Notes: generated from the sequence alone by a model not told the origin. A stretch of DNA of 64,000 bases from Candidatus Phyllobacterium onerii (GCF_028331445.1 NZ_JAQMHX010000003.1:248001-312000); one strand, 5' to 3'. Counted from the stretch's first letter, positions 1 to 12,535 are shown. Translations and numbers: made by a program.

Positions 1-174
1 GACAAAGAGGAAATATTTGTCGACTGCGAGGTGGGGGGAAGCTGCCGACTCAACATCTATTACAGCGATCTGCAATTGATTTTGAGGGCGGAGATTCCTG
101 GTGATGCCTTTCCCCAATGGCGGGCGGTCAAAGACGGCGCCCGCACTTTGCTCGAACGCTGGATGGTGAAGTAG
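1..174 (+). CDS. Unknown protein, C-terminal end only
   Basis: An open frame enters from the left edge and stops with TAG at 172-174, giving the last 57 residues of a protein. The visible part is a mixed, fairly hydrophilic segment with two cysteines near the left end and a basic C-terminus ending in MVK. No domain or motif is recognised. The codons look coding, and the frame has no internal stop. The next 183 bases, up to the aminopeptidase gene, contain no other gene. Confidence 0.5.
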   Translation, partial: DKEEIFVDCEVGGSCRLNIYYSDLQLILRAEIPGDAFPQWRAVKDGARTLLERWMVK

Positions 175-357
175 CAATCCAATGTTCGTTCAGGACAAGC
201 ATCTGAACCCCGATTAAATCGGTTGCCAAATGCACTCCTCCATTGCGCGTCTGAAAACGGGAGGCTAGGTTCCGACCCTATCATTGGCGCATGATCCTTG
301 TTCAAAAAATCGCAAAGATTTTTGGGTCGTACGCTAAGCAAAGAGGTCCAGATTCCA

Positions 358-2199
358 ATGTTCCAGTCGTTTGAGGTCACAAGCAATCCTGCTACCGGAG
401 GGCCCCGTGTCGCCAAGCTGCGCGCTGAACTCGAAAACCTTGGCCTCGATGGTTTTCTTGTGCCGCGCGCCGATGAACACCAGGGCGAATACGTGCCTGC
501 CCGCGCCCGCCGCCTGGCTTGGCTGACGGGTTTTACCGGCTCTGCCGGCGTTGCTCTGATCATGAAGAGCAAAGCCTATCTGTTTGTCGACGGGCGCTAC
601 ACGTTGCAGGCAGCAGAGCAGACCGACCCGGAAGTCTTCACGATCGAAAGCCTTGTCGACACGCCACCTCCCGTGTGGCTGCGCAATGTCGACAAGAAGC
701 TCACCATTGGGTTCGATCCCTGGCTCCACACGATCAGCGAAACCAAATCTTTGCGCGAGGCTCTGGAGAAAAACGGCGGTACGCTCGTTGCAGTCAAAGA
801 CAATCTTGTCGACATGATCTGGGACGACCAGCCTGCCCCGCCACTGGAAGCCGTCACGATCCAGCCGGAGAAATATGCCGGCAAGCTGGCGAGCCAGAAG
901 CTGCATGAACTGGCTGAAGCCGTTGCCAAAGCCAAAGCCGATGCGACGATTCTCACGGATCCATCCTCTATTGCCTGGGCTTTCAATATTCGCGGCAATG
1001 ATGTCAGCAACACGCCCCTTCCCCTCGCCTTCGCGCTGATTCCGGCATCGGGCGAACCGCTGCTTTTTATCGACAAGCGCAAGCTGCCAATCGAGACGGA
1101 AGCCTATCTCACCCAGCTTTCAACGTTGCGCGCCCCTTCAGCATTGGAGGGAGACGTCGCGGCCTTTGCCGCTGAGAGCAAGACTGTGATGCTCGATCCG
1201 GCGCTGACAGCAGAAAAGCTGCGTCTGATCATCGAAAAAGTCGGCGGCAAGGTCGTGGATGGCCTCGATCCGGCTCGGTTGCCACGCGCGCTCAAGAACG
1301 CGGTTGAGCTTGAGGGCGCACGCAAGTCGCATGAGCGCGACGGCGTAGCAATGGTATCCTTCCTTTCCTGGATCGATAGCCAGGCGCCGGGCACAATCGA
1401 TGAGATCATCGCGGCGACGAAACTGGAAGAAACCCGCCAGACAGTGGCGGAGAGCTTCCAGATGCCGCTGGAAAATCTCTCGTTCGACAGCATTTCGGGG
1501 GCTGGACCGAATGGAGCCTTTGCGCATTACCGTGTCAGCACAGCGTCAAACCGCACATTAGAGGACGGTGAGCTCTATCTGATCGACAGCGGCGGCCAAT
1601 ATCGCGACGGGACCACCGACATCACCCGCACGCTGCCGGTCGGCAAGCCTTCAGATGATATGAAGCGCAAATTCACACTGGTGCTCAAGGGCATGATTGC
1701 CATTTCTACTGCGCGCTTTCCGAAGGGAACACGCGGTATGGACATTGATGTGCTTGCCCGCATTGCTCTGTGGAAACAGGGATATGATTATGGCCATGGT
1801 ACCGGGCACGGCGTGGGTTCATTCCTGTCTGTGCATGAAGGGCCGCAGAGCATATCGAAGCGCGGCGTGCACGAACTGCTGCCCGGCATGATCCTTTCCA
1901 ACGAACCCGGCTATTACAAGCCCGGCACTGGCGGCTATGGCATCCGCACCGAGAACCTGTTGATCGTCACGGAGCCGGAAGTGCCGGAAGGCGGCGACAT
2001 CGCGATGATGGGTTTTGAGACGATTACGCTCTGCCCGATCGACAGACGGCTGATCGATGCCAGCCTGTTGATCCGAGAAGAGCTTATTTGGCTGGACGCC
2101 TATCACGCGCGAGTTCGCGAAGCGCTGCTGCCGCACACACATGGCCCGGCGCGCGAATGGCTGGTCGCCGCGACCGAGCCCTTCGGTCATGAGAGCTAG
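358..2199 (+). CDS. pepP: Aminopeptidase P family protein (Xaa-Pro aminopeptidase, M24B)
   Basis: A cytoplasmic metallopeptidase that removes an N-terminal residue preceding proline. The 613-residue length fits the long, three-domain bacterial/eukaryotic form: two creatinase-like N-terminal domains, then a pita-bread catalytic domain in roughly the last 300 residues. Metal ligands are visible in order: the Asp pair in DSGGQYRDGTTDIT, the His in HGTGHGVG, and Glu in LSNEPGYY and in RTENL. The ATG at 358 is chosen because AGAGGT lies about 10 bases upstream and the protein then starts MFQSFEV, as in relatives. An in-frame TTG at 298 would add 20 residues and has no support. The gene stands alone on the plus strand and converges with azlD. 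Confidence 0.93.
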   Translation: MFQSFEVTSNPATGGPRVAKLRAELENLGLDGFLVPRADEHQGEYVPARARRLAWLTGFTGSAGVALIMKSKAYLFVDGRYTLQAAEQTDPEVFTIESLVDTPPPVWLRNVDKKLTIGFDPWLHTISETKSLREALEKNGGTLVAVKDNLVDMIWDDQPAPPLEAVTIQPEKYAGKLASQKLHELAEAVAKAKADATILTDPSSIAWAFNIRGNDVSNTPLPLAFALIPASGEPLLFIDKRKLPIETEAYLTQLSTLRAPSALEGDVAAFAAESKTVMLDPALTAEKLRLIIEKVGGKVVDGLDPARLPRALKNAVELEGARKSHERDGVAMVSFLSWIDSQAPGTIDEIIAATKLEETRQTVAESFQMPLENLSFDSISGAGPNGAFAHYRVSTASNRTLEDGELYLIDSGGQYRDGTTDITRTLPVGKPSDDMKRKFTLVLKGMIAISTARFPKGTRGMDIDVLARIALWKQGYDYGHGTGHGVGSFLSVHEGPQSISKRGVHELLPGMILSNEPGYYKPGTGGYGIRTENLLIVTEPEVPEGGDIAMMGFETITLCPIDRRLIDASLLIREELIWLDAYHARVREALLPHTHGPAREWLVAATEPFGHES

Positions 2200-2206
2200 T
2201 TTGTAG

Positions 2207-2500
2207 TCACGAGAATTGGCGCAGCAGGATGATCACCGCTCCGCCGGCGAGGAACATGGTCAGCGCATTGAAGCGCAGCGCCACAAGACCGGCGAAGGCA
2301 AGCGCGATCAATCCGCGCCAGTCGGCTTCTGCCGCGGCAGGTGCAACAAGCGTCGTCAAAACCGCGGCAGGCACCGCATTGAGCGCTACTTCGACGCGAG
2401 GATGAATGCGCTCGAAGCGCGACAGAACCAGATGACCGCCGATACGCGTCAGGAATGTCAGAACCGCACCGGCGATTATGATCCACGTGATCGAGGACAT
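2207..2500 (-). CDS. azlD: AzlD family branched-chain amino acid exporter subunit
   Basis: A 97-residue, almost wholly hydrophobic protein with about three to four membrane segments, the normal size for AzlD. Family knowledge: AzlD is the small partner of AzlC, and together they export branched-chain amino acids and analogues such as azaleucine. Its ATG shares a base with the TGA stop of the upstream azlC (TGATG, 2498-2502), so the two are translationally coupled. The stop lies 8 bases from the convergent aminopeptidase gene. Confidence 0.88.
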   Translation of the reverse strand: MSSITWIIIAGAVLTFLTRIGGHLVLSRFERIHPRVEVALNAVPAAVLTTLVAPAAAEADWRGLIALAFAGLVALRFNALTMFLAGGAVIILLRQFS

Positions 2501-3240
2501 CAGCTCCGCTCCTTCGCTGGTTTGGCGACAATCACAGCCATCAGAATGCCAGCAAGAGCGCCAATACTGACATGCCAGGGCGAGCCAATCGTCTTATAGG
2601 CAATGATTGAGACTACGGCGCTGGCGATGACGATCGCCGCCCAGTTATCGCGCTTGCGAAAGCCCATAACTAGCCCAAGAAAATAGATCGGCAGCAGCAT
2701 ATCGATTCCAAGAGCATGCGGGTCGGATATCAGATTGCCGAACAGACCACCGATCCAGGCTTCCGTGACCCACATCACGTAAATCGGCGTGGCGACGCCA
2801 AGGTACCAGATGAAAGTCACGGGTTTCCCGGATTCCGCGCGCTTCTCGGTTTCCGCGTATTGTGGATCGGTCAAAAGGAAATAGCTGAGAGCGCTCTGGA
2901 GCGGTTTGAAGTGGCCGATACGCCGTCCCACCGCCGCCGAATAGAGCACATGGCGGAAATTTACGGCGAAAATGGAAAAAACGATCAGCCAGGCAGGGAC
3001 ATTGTGGCCGAACAGTTCGATACCGACCATCTGGCTTGCACCGCCAAAAATCGCGGCGCTCATCAGCACGGCCTGGAACACGGTGAACCCATTGTCGACG
3101 GCCAGCGCGCCAAACAACAGCCCGAACGGGGCAGAAGCTATCATGATGGGCAGGCCTTTGGCGAAGCCTTCCCAGAACTGGGTGCGCGCACGGCCTGGAT
3201 CGGCGGGAACCGATTGCCGTTGATATATTTGTTCGTCCAT
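2500..3240 (-). CDS. azlC: AzlC family ABC-type branched-chain amino acid permease
   Basis: A 246-residue inner-membrane protein of the AzlC family, the large subunit of the AzlCD exporter. After a short hydrophilic N-terminus (about 25 residues) come several hydrophobic segments, including family-typical stretches around FWEGFAKGLPIMIASAPFG and the GASQMVGIELF region near residue 70. It is transcribed first and overlaps azlD by one base, so the two form a two-gene operon. The 150 bases to the divergent cupin gene must hold both promoters. The substrate is inferred from the family; no transported compound is indicated by the context. Confidence 0.9.
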   Translation of the reverse strand: MDEQIYQRQSVPADPGRARTQFWEGFAKGLPIMIASAPFGLLFGALAVDNGFTVFQAVLMSAAIFGGASQMVGIELFGHNVPAWLIVFSIFAVNFRHVLYSAAVGRRIGHFKPLQSALSYFLLTDPQYAETEKRAESGKPVTFIWYLGVATPIYVMWVTEAWIGGLFGNLISDPHALGIDMLLPIYFLGLVMGFRKRDNWAAIVIASAVVSIIAYKTIGSPWHVSIGALAGILMAVIVAKPAKERS

Positions 3241-3390
3241 TGGTCTGCTCTAGGCCAGCTTCAACTGGCTGTCACGTCACATTTGTTGATTGATACCATC
3301 AATGTCACTGCAGTGATCGTGAATGCATCGGTCCTTGTCAGGCGATTTTGCCACGATTATTTTGCATCCACGAGACAAGGGAGACCAAAA

Positions 3391-3735
3391 ATGCCGCATA
3401 TAATAGAACGCGATGTCTGGGCGACTGATCCCGAGAATTGGCAAGGAGAGGTCACGGGCAAGCCTTACGGAACCAACGTCTCGGTGATTTTCAACCATCA
3501 GGAGCGCGTTGGCGCCGGGCCGCGGTTACACAAACATCCCTACACAGAGACATTCATCATCCGCAAAGGTCATGCACGATTTACCGTCGGGGATCAAATC
3601 ATCGATGCCCATGAAGGTCAGATCGTCGTTTCGCCCGCCAACACGCCGCACAAATTTGAAAACCTCGGGCCGGGCACGCTGGAGACAATCGATATCCACG
3701 CCAACGAGGTGTTCGTAACCGAGTGGCTTGAATAG
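3391..3735 (+). CDS. Small single-domain cupin protein
   Basis: A 114-residue single cupin barrel. The first cupin motif is visible as RLHKHPYTETFIIRKGHARF (two His, a Glu and a Gly), and the second as a PANTPHKFENLG segment with one His. These residues normally bind one metal ion. The ATG at 3391 is preceded by AAGGGAG at the right distance. A longer open frame upstream runs antisense to azlC and is not coding. Small cupins of this kind act as enzymes or binding proteins, and the sequence does not say which. Transcription is divergent from azlCD, and a strong hairpin follows the stop. Confidence 0.85.
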   Translation: MPHIIERDVWATDPENWQGEVTGKPYGTNVSVIFNHQERVGAGPRLHKHPYTETFIIRKGHARFTVGDQIIDAHEGQIVVSPANTPHKFENLGPGTLETIDIHANEVFVTEWLE

Positions 3736-3740
3736 AATGT

Positions 3741-3769
3741 TGATCTCCCCCCACATGGAGGGGAGATCA
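3741..3769. terminator. 10-bp hairpin between two convergent genes
   Basis: A perfect 10-bp inverted repeat (TGATCTCCCC and GGGGAGATCA) with a 9-base loop starts 6 bases after the cupin stop codon and lies between the convergent cupin and TonB-receptor genes. There is no clear T-tract on either side, so factor-independent termination is only likely. It may be bidirectional. Confidence 0.5.
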
Positions 3770-3792
3770 GAGGCATCTAACTCATTGTTTTG

Positions 3793-3844
3793 ACGCAATT
3801 CCGGGCGGAAAACCGGTTCCCACTTTTCCTGGAATTGCTCTAGA
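3793..3844. repeat. Rhizobial-type intergenic palindromic element, copy 1
   Basis: A 52-base element with outer arms GCAATTCC/GGAATTGC and inner arms GGAAAA/TTTTCC around CCGGTTCCCAC. It matches the element at 10993-11044 in 50 of 52 bases by hand count. Its right end supplies the TAG stop of the TonB receptor gene. The pattern resembles the palindromic intergenic repeats (RIME/ABC-type) widespread in Rhizobiales; the family name is from memory. Confidence 0.8.
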
Positions 3845-6110
3845 ACTTCTGCGTGAGAGATACGCGGAAACTGCGGCCAACCTCCGTATAGCGATCTGCT
3901 ATTGCAGGCGAAATTGAATCCGGCACATCGAGCGCATTCCAGTACTTGGTATCGAAGATATTGAAGATGCCGGCCTGAAGTTTCATTCCCTTGGCGAATT
4001 TTGGTTCCCACCAGAGAGTGGTATCGACAAGCGCATATCCCGGAGCCACGAAACCGCCATCGCTGACCTTGTCACGGCGCGAGGCCATGGTCAGCGACAC
4101 GTCACTACCCCATTCCTCTACCGCATATCCCAGCCCGACGATCGCACGAACCGGCGGCACCGAATTCAGGTATTCGTCATTCTCGGTATCCTTGCCTACT
4201 GTCCACGCGACCGAAGCCCAGGTGCGCCAATGGTCGGCAAAGTTCACGTGGCCACGCAGTTCTGCGCCATAGATCTGGACGCGATCAAGGTTGGCATAAC
4301 CCGTGATACCGCCGACCGGGAATTCGCCGCCAGGAGGCGCGATCGTCACTTCCTCGATGAAGTTGCGGTAGTAATTGTTAAAGATGCTGCCGCCAAATCC
4401 ATAGGTCTCGTTTTCGAGTTTCGCGCCAATTTCAAAACCATTGCTGGTTTCGGGCTTTAGATCAGGATTGCCGATTCTGGCGTAGGAGCCGGGCGCGCCG
4501 TAGTTCTGAAAGAGTTCAAGCGCGGTCGGAGCACGGAAACCCTGTGCCCACTGAGCGTAGAAGTCGAGGTCCGGGGCAGCGTGCCACGTTGCGCGGAGCT
4601 TCGGAGAGAAGCGCGAGTCGCTGTTGGAGGAAGGTATCGTACCGTCGAAATTGGGACCAGCCTCATAAGCAGCAGTCGATTGCGGGCGATGATCATACCA
4701 GTCAAAACGTCCGCCGGGTGTGATTGTCACACGGCCATTCAGGACGTCGATGTCATCCTCGGCATAGAGACCTACTGCGAGAGATTCGACGTCTGGCATA
4801 TCGGATGAATTCGAATGCAGCATCCGGCATGATTGCGGACCGAAAGGTTGTGGAATCGTGGACCAATCGACATCGGGACAATTGTCGACGCCTGCTGAAT
4901 ATTGGTGCAGGTCCTGGCGGTAGATTTCTCCGCCGACACGGAACGTGTGTGTGAGGTTGCCGATCTCGGTGCTTTTCAGAACATTGCCGGTGAGGCCGTA
5001 ACTGTCCTGCTTCAGCTCATTGTCACGCGTATAGATGCCGGAGGGATAGCCGTAGAAGAATGGATCTCCGCGAATTATTCGCGCCCGACTATCAGGCAAA
5101 CGAACGCCGTCCGTTGTCTTGGTGAGGACCTGCTGCTGCCAATAGGCTATCGCATGCGCCTCATCGATCCAGCCGGTCTTGTCAGGCGAGATATAGTCGT
5201 AACTCGCAGATATCCGCTTGCGCTCGACATCGTCTCCGGATTCGAGACTTCCTCGAACGTAGCTTGCCGTCGAACCGATCTTGTCATCGATGTCCGCATC
5301 GCGCTTGAAGTATTCGCCGGTTATGCCAAACCGATGGCCGCCATCGACGTTCTGATAAATCTTGGCGAGAAAATTGCCTTGGTCGAAGTCTAAAGGATTG
5401 GCTTCGGTTCGCGTTGCGCCATAGCCCCCAACGTCGCCCATATTTTCGAATTCATGGCCTTGCCTATAGCCGCCCTGGATCAAAAATTCCGTATCGTTGG
5501 CGCGCGCAGCGACGGCGGCATTGGTACGCCAGCTCCGGTCGGCACTGTCATAGACGCCCTTGGTTATAGCACCCCAATTGCGTCCGTCCGTCAAAAGGTC
5601 CTCCGGATCAAGCGTCTGCAGCTGCACGACCCCGCCCAAAGCGCCCGAGCCATAACGGCTGGAATCGGCGCCCTTGGTAATATCGATCGCCGAAAGCCCA
5701 TCGAAATCCACCGCGTTCAAACCGCCCGAATTGCTGCGCGGGTCGGTCAGCCACGGCACACGTATGCCGTCGATTGTCGTCAGGACGCGATTCTGATCCA
5801 GGCCCCTCAGATTGATGCTGTTGTTTTGCGTATTGAAATTGACGCCGGCATCGACGCGGCGCCCAAGATCCTCGAAACTCTCGACCATGCGCTCCTGAAT
5901 TTCTTGCCGGTCGGTCACGGTGGTCAATGGGGATTTTTCACCCTCGGCGGCTTTCGGCCGGGCGCCTTTTACGACGATTGTTTCGAGTTCGATATTGTCA
6001 CCAGTGTTTGTGGTGTTTTGCGCCATCGATGCGCCGGTGCTCAACCCAAACATCACCAATGTACTGGCGCCGCCACACATGAGGCGCGCAAGCAGAGTCT
6101 TCTTAGCCAT
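3840..6110 (-). CDS. TonB-dependent outer-membrane receptor (heme/hemoglobin receptor-like)
   Basis: A 756-residue outer-membrane receptor. It has an N-terminal signal peptide ending near SMAQ, a TonB-box region (IELETIVVKGAR), a plug domain with the TTIDGIRVPWL and GALGGVVQLQT signatures, and a 22-strand barrel ending in the typical C-terminal Phe (SLTQKF). FRAP and NPDL motifs near residue 560 place it in the heme/hemoglobin/transferrin receptor family. The His normally found between FRAP and NPNL in heme receptors is absent here, so the ligand may not be heme. The ATG at 6110 (MAKK) follows a GGGGAAC/GGGA purine stretch; an in-frame TTG at 6131 is less likely. No transport partners (TonB, ABC) are adjacent. 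The 195-base AT-rich upstream region probably holds an iron-responsive promoter, but no Fur, Irr or RirA box could be assigned. Confidence 0.88.
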   Translation of the reverse strand: MAKKTLLARLMCGGASTLVMFGLSTGASMAQNTTNTGDNIELETIVVKGARPKAAEGEKSPLTTVTDRQEIQERMVESFEDLGRRVDAGVNFNTQNNSINLRGLDQNRVLTTIDGIRVPWLTDPRSNSGGLNAVDFDGLSAIDITKGADSSRYGSGALGGVVQLQTLDPEDLLTDGRNWGAITKGVYDSADRSWRTNAAVAARANDTEFLIQGGYRQGHEFENMGDVGGYGATRTEANPLDFDQGNFLAKIYQNVDGGHRFGITGEYFKRDADIDDKIGSTASYVRGSLESGDDVERKRISASYDYISPDKTGWIDEAHAIAYWQQQVLTKTTDGVRLPDSRARIIRGDPFFYGYPSGIYTRDNELKQDSYGLTGNVLKSTEIGNLTHTFRVGGEIYRQDLHQYSAGVDNCPDVDWSTIPQPFGPQSCRMLHSNSSDMPDVESLAVGLYAEDDIDVLNGRVTITPGGRFDWYDHRPQSTAAYEAGPNFDGTIPSSNSDSRFSPKLRATWHAAPDLDFYAQWAQGFRAPTALELFQNYGAPGSYARIGNPDLKPETSNGFEIGAKLENETYGFGGSIFNNYYRNFIEEVTIAPPGGEFPVGGITGYANLDRVQIYGAELRGHVNFADHWRTWASVAWTVGKDTENDEYLNSVPPVRAIVGLGYAVEEWGSDVSLTMASRRDKVSDGGFVAPGYALVDTTLWWEPKFAKGMKLQAGIFNIFDTKYWNALDVPDSISPAIADRYTEVGRSFRVSLTQKF

Positions 6111-6325
6111 GTCCCAGTTCCCCAAACCCAAAAGAGAATGCCTGGCTGGCTTACGTCACACGCAAATATCGTTGTGGGTCAGTGGCTTGCTGAGCTAATA
6201 AACAGCGCGTGTCCACGCCGTACAAATGTTCACTACTAAAACTATACTATAAAAGTCAACATTAATTAATTACACATTGTCACAATCTGGCATTCGCCAT
6301 TCGAACCTCGGCAAAATGATATGAA

Positions 6326-9210
<2,885 letters not shown>

Positions 9211-9285
9211 TTAGCTTAAGAGAAATGGAAAAGCATCGTTGAAAGTACGTATCCGACGTAGCTGCAGCCAGCTCCTGACATCACG

Positions 9286-10962
9286 TTAAATGACAGCAGC
9301 GTTTTCCCGGAGCAACCGCACTGCTGCGGCGCGCGCTTCGTCGGTGACACTGGCGCCAGCCAGCATGCGGGCGATTTCTTCCTGCCGGTCGCCGGTCTCC
9401 ATCGCCCGTATGGATGTCGCCACGCGGTCATTGCCGGCAGCGGCCTTGGCGATGAGGAAATGTGTCTGAGCTCGCGCGGCTACCTGCGGCGCATGCGTGA
9501 CGGAGAGAACCTGAACGGTGCCCGCAAGCCGCCGCAGACGCTGGCCAATGGCGTCGGCGACCGCACCGCCCACACCTGTGTCGATCTCATCGAACACCAG
9601 CGTCGGCGCCGAGCCGCGATCGGCAAGGGCTACTTTCAGCGCCAAGAGGAAACGCGAGAGCTCACCGCCGGATGCGACCTTCATCATCGGACCGGCGCGA
9701 GTGCCCGGATTGGTCCGCACCCAATATTCGACAGTGTCGATCCCATCCGCTGTGCGGCTCTCTGCATCAGTCGTCATCTCGACGATGAACTCGGCGCGCT
9801 CCAGTTTCAGAGCGGGCAGTTCCGCCATGACAGCCTGTTTCAAATGTTCGGCAGTCTCGTGGCGGTCTTTTGAAAGTGCGAGAGCGGCCAGATCATAGGC
9901 GTCGCGTGCGGCCTGCGCCTCTTTTTCGAGCGCTGCCAGCCGCTCGGCTCCCGCGTCGATATCGGCAAGGTCCGCATCCATCCGGTCACGCAGCGCCGGA
10001 AGGTCATCGACGGCAACGGAATATTTGCGCGCGGCGGCACGCAACGCGAAGAGCCGTTCCTCCGTTTGCTCAAGCACACGCGGGTCGAAATCGATGGCGC
10101 GGATCGCCTGCTCAATGCCATTTTGCGCCTCCGCTAGCGCATTCAGGGCCTCGTCGATGGCCTTGACGACCGGCTCCAGCAATTGTGGGGCCTCTGGCAC
10201 CTTGCGTTCCAGCCTTCGGACGAGACTTGCGAGGGAAGGTACGGGAGACGCGTTGCCGGACAACACCTCATTGGCATCGTTGACATCGCCCGCGATCTTT
10301 TCCGAACGCATCATGTCCGTGCGCCTGATCGCCAGCGTCTCTTCTTCCAGCGGTTCCGGATCGAGCTTTGCAAGTTCTTCGACCGAGGCGCGCAGATAAT
10401 CTGCCTCGCGTGTCGCCGCTTCCACCTTGGCACGGTGGCGGACCAATGTGTGTTCCGTATCGCGCCAGGTCTTGTGAAGTGTACGCACAAGCGCCGCCTT
10501 GATTTCAAGGGCTCCAAAGGCATCGAGCAAGGTGCGGTGGATATCGAGATCGACAAGCGCACGATCGTCATGCTGGCCGTGGATCTCGACAAGTCTGCGT
10601 CCAAGTTCTTTCAGCAGGGTGACGCTTGCCGCCTGATCGTTGATGAAAACGCGACTGCGGCCATCGGCATTCTGCACACGGCGCAGGATGATATCGCCAT
10701 CGTCGTCAATGTCGTTCTCACGCAGCAGCGCGCGAGCCGGATGGCTCCCCACCACATCGAAGACTGCGGTAACTTGACCCTGTTCAGCGCCATGACGCAC
10801 GAGCGAGGCATCGCCGCGCGACCCCAAGGCCAGCGACAAAGCATCGAGCAGAATGGATTTACCTGCACCTGTCTCGCCCGTTAGCACCGACAGACCTTCG
10901 CGAAACTCGATGTCGAGCCGTTCAATCAGAACTATATCGCGGATCGACAGATGCGAAAGCAT
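9286..10962 (-). CDS. recN: DNA repair protein RecN
   Basis: An SMC-like ATPase that acts at double-strand breaks. The 558 residues comprise an N-terminal ATPase half with Walker A GETGAGKS (near residue 33) and Q-loop region, a central coiled coil (about residues 160-370), and a C-terminal half with the ABC signature VASGGELSRFLLALKVAL and Walker B TLVFDEIDTGVGG. Start and stop are clear, with ATG at 10962. A repeat element (10993-11044) separates it from bamD upstream. No LexA-type operator was identified. Confidence 0.96.
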   Translation of the reverse strand: MLSHLSIRDIVLIERLDIEFREGLSVLTGETGAGKSILLDALSLALGSRGDASLVRHGAEQGQVTAVFDVVGSHPARALLRENDIDDDGDIILRRVQNADGRSRVFINDQAASVTLLKELGRRLVEIHGQHDDRALVDLDIHRTLLDAFGALEIKAALVRTLHKTWRDTEHTLVRHRAKVEAATREADYLRASVEELAKLDPEPLEEETLAIRRTDMMRSEKIAGDVNDANEVLSGNASPVPSLASLVRRLERKVPEAPQLLEPVVKAIDEALNALAEAQNGIEQAIRAIDFDPRVLEQTEERLFALRAAARKYSVAVDDLPALRDRMDADLADIDAGAERLAALEKEAQAARDAYDLAALALSKDRHETAEHLKQAVMAELPALKLERAEFIVEMTTDAESRTADGIDTVEYWVRTNPGTRAGPMMKVASGGELSRFLLALKVALADRGSAPTLVFDEIDTGVGGAVADAIGQRLRRLAGTVQVLSVTHAPQVAARAQTHFLIAKAAAGNDRVATSIRAMETGDRQEEIARMLAGASVTDEARAAAVRLLRENAAVI

Positions 10963-10992
10963 GGTTGCTCAGGTTAGGGTTTCTTCGTTTTT

Positions 10993-11044
10993 ACGCAATT
11001 CCGGACGGAAAACCGGTTCCCACTTTTCCTGGAATTGCTTTAGA
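10993..11044. repeat. Rhizobial-type intergenic palindromic element, copy 2
   Basis: The second near-identical copy (50 of 52 bases) of the element at 3793-3844, with the same GCAATTCC/GGAATTGC outer arms. As in copy 1, its right edge contains the stop codon of a minus-strand gene (the TAA of bamD), so both copies abut a coding end in the same orientation. Confidence 0.8.
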
Positions 11045-11927
11045 CGCCGTCTTTACCACCAGTGATAGCTTCTGCGGCTTTGGATAGCCATGAGCCGGCG
11101 TTCTGCCGAGGTTCAAGCCCGCCACTTTGCAGCAGTTTGTAGCTGTCTTTGTACCACTCGCTGTCCGGATAATTCTGGCCGAGAACCGCGGCCGCTGTCT
11201 GGGCTTCATTGGTGATGCCCAACGCGTAATAGGCTTCAACCAGGCGGGCCAAGGCTTCCTCCACCTGGCGTGTGTTCGAATATTGTTCGACAACGCCGCG
11301 GAAGCGCTTGATCGCCGCCAGATATTCCTTGCGTTCGAGATAGTAACGGCCGACCTGCATTTCCTTGCCGGCGAGCTGATCGCGGCCGAAGCGGATCTTT
11401 TGCTTGGAATCCTCGACATATTCTGAGTCGGGGTAGCGTTCGACCACCTCGTTGAACGCAGCAATCGAGCGGCGAGTCATGCTCTGCTCGCGTGTCACAT
11501 CGGGGATCTGGCGGTAATAGCAAAGACCGGTGATGTAATAAGCGTAAGCCGCCTCCGGCTGCGTTGGATAAAGCGCAATGTAGCGCTTGGTCATGGCAAT
11601 CGACTCGTCATATTTGCCTGCGCGGTAATTGGCGAACGCGCCCATCACCAGTGATTTGCGGGCAAATTCCGAATAAGGATGCTGGCGGTCGACAGCATCG
11701 AATTTCTTGGCGGCCTCATCGAGGCGGCCGGAATTCAGATTGGCCAGAGCCTGGTTATAAAGAACGTCTGCAGGTTCGATCGTGTCGACATATGCATTGA
11801 GATCGATGTCATCGTCCTTCGAGGCACAACCGGAAATTGCAATAGCGCTGGCGACTGGAAGGAGTAGAAAGGCCATCCTGGCCTTGCCCCCAAAGCCTTT
11901 ACTTATCGACATTCTGCTATTCGCCAT
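11040..11927 (-). CDS. bamD: Outer-membrane assembly lipoprotein BamD
   Basis: A component of the BAM complex that inserts beta-barrel proteins into the outer membrane. The 295-residue product has a lipoprotein signal with lipobox AISGC (Cys34), then TPR-type helix pairs, beginning [25 protein letters not shown], over about residues 50-260. The ATG at 11927 is preceded by GGAAAC and gives a proper signal peptide; a GTG at 11996 and an ATG at 11912 are alternatives. In relatives bamD follows lpxC closely; here about 8 kb of accessory genes separate them. The stop codon lies inside a palindromic repeat. Confidence 0.93.
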   Translation of the reverse strand: MANSRMSISKGFGGKARMAFLLLPVASAIAISGCASKDDDIDLNAYVDTIEPADVLYNQALANLNSGRLDEAAKKFDAVDRQHPYSEFARKSLVMGAFANYRAGKYDESIAMTKRYIALYPTQPEAAYAYYITGLCYYRQIPDVTREQSMTRRSIAAFNEVVERYPDSEYVEDSKQKIRFGRDQLAGKEMQVGRYYLERKEYLAAIKRFRGVVEQYSNTRQVEEALARLVEAYYALGITNEAQTAAAVLGQNYPDSEWYKDSYKLLQSGGLEPRQNAGSWLSKAAEAITGGKDGV

Positions 11928-12145
11928 GCTGTTTCCGGCCCCATATATTAATTTAAGAGCGATGATTGCAAACCCGATATCACGTTTGCATCCCACACTC
12001 TAGGCATAGTCAATCTACCGTCGGTTGGGCGGTCATAAACCACAAGCGACGAGAATCAGCAATCTTATTGCCATGTAATCGTCCAATTTTGTGGCGGAGC
12101 CGAAAATGAACTGTAAATCCCTAAGATTCGCTTATTTTGTTTCAA

Positions 12146-12535
12146 CTACGCGTTTTCAAGCAACTGGGCTTCACCATTACTGAAAGACCATTCATCCCGG
12201 CTTGAAGTGCTGATGATTATCATGACGTCCTCCGGTCGGACGCCGGGCGCTTCGCTGAGCTGCTTGACCAAGCGTTTGTAGAATGCCTGCTTCGTTGCGG
12301 CATCGCGAGGTCTGCCGATGGTAATCTCGAACACCATGAAGTCGTCTGAACGCGGACCGCCAAAATAATTGCGGTCGAATACGAACTCTCCTGGGCGATG
12401 CTGCTGAATGGCCTGGAAACGATCCGCAAGCGGAACATTGAATGCTTCGACCATGGCTTGATGCAGGCTATCGGAGACGGCCTTCAGATATTCTGGGGAT
12501 TTTCCTTCAAGAAGCGAAATGCGGGTAAAGGGCAT
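12146..12535 (-). CDS. Tautomerase family protein
   Basis: A 129-residue protein of the tautomerase superfamily (YusQ-like, longer than 4-oxalocrotonate tautomerase). The mature N-terminus would be Pro (MPFTRISLLEGKSPEYL), the catalytic base in this superfamily. The ATG at 12535 is chosen for this and for AAAGGA seven bases upstream; a start at 12565 would bury the proline. C-terminal segments VRPEDVMIIIS and DEWSFSNGEAQL fit the family. The substrate is unknown. It is the first gene of the accessory block next to bamD and is separated from it by a 218-base region without other genes. Confidence 0.85.
   Translation of the reverse strand: MPFTRISLLEGKSPEYLKAVSDSLHQAMVEAFNVPLADRFQAIQQHRPGEFVFDRNYFGGPRSDDFMVFEITIGRPRDAATKQAFYKRLVKQLSEAPGVRPEDVMIIISTSSRDEWSFSNGEAQLLENA

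Noticed and set aside
2716-3390. Upstream extension of the cupin frame
   Set aside because: These codons are antisense to azlC and the cupin has a good ATG and ribosome site at 3391.
6132-6325. Fur, Irr or RirA box before the TonB receptor gene
   Set aside because: The region is AT-rich but no site close to a known consensus could be identified by eye.
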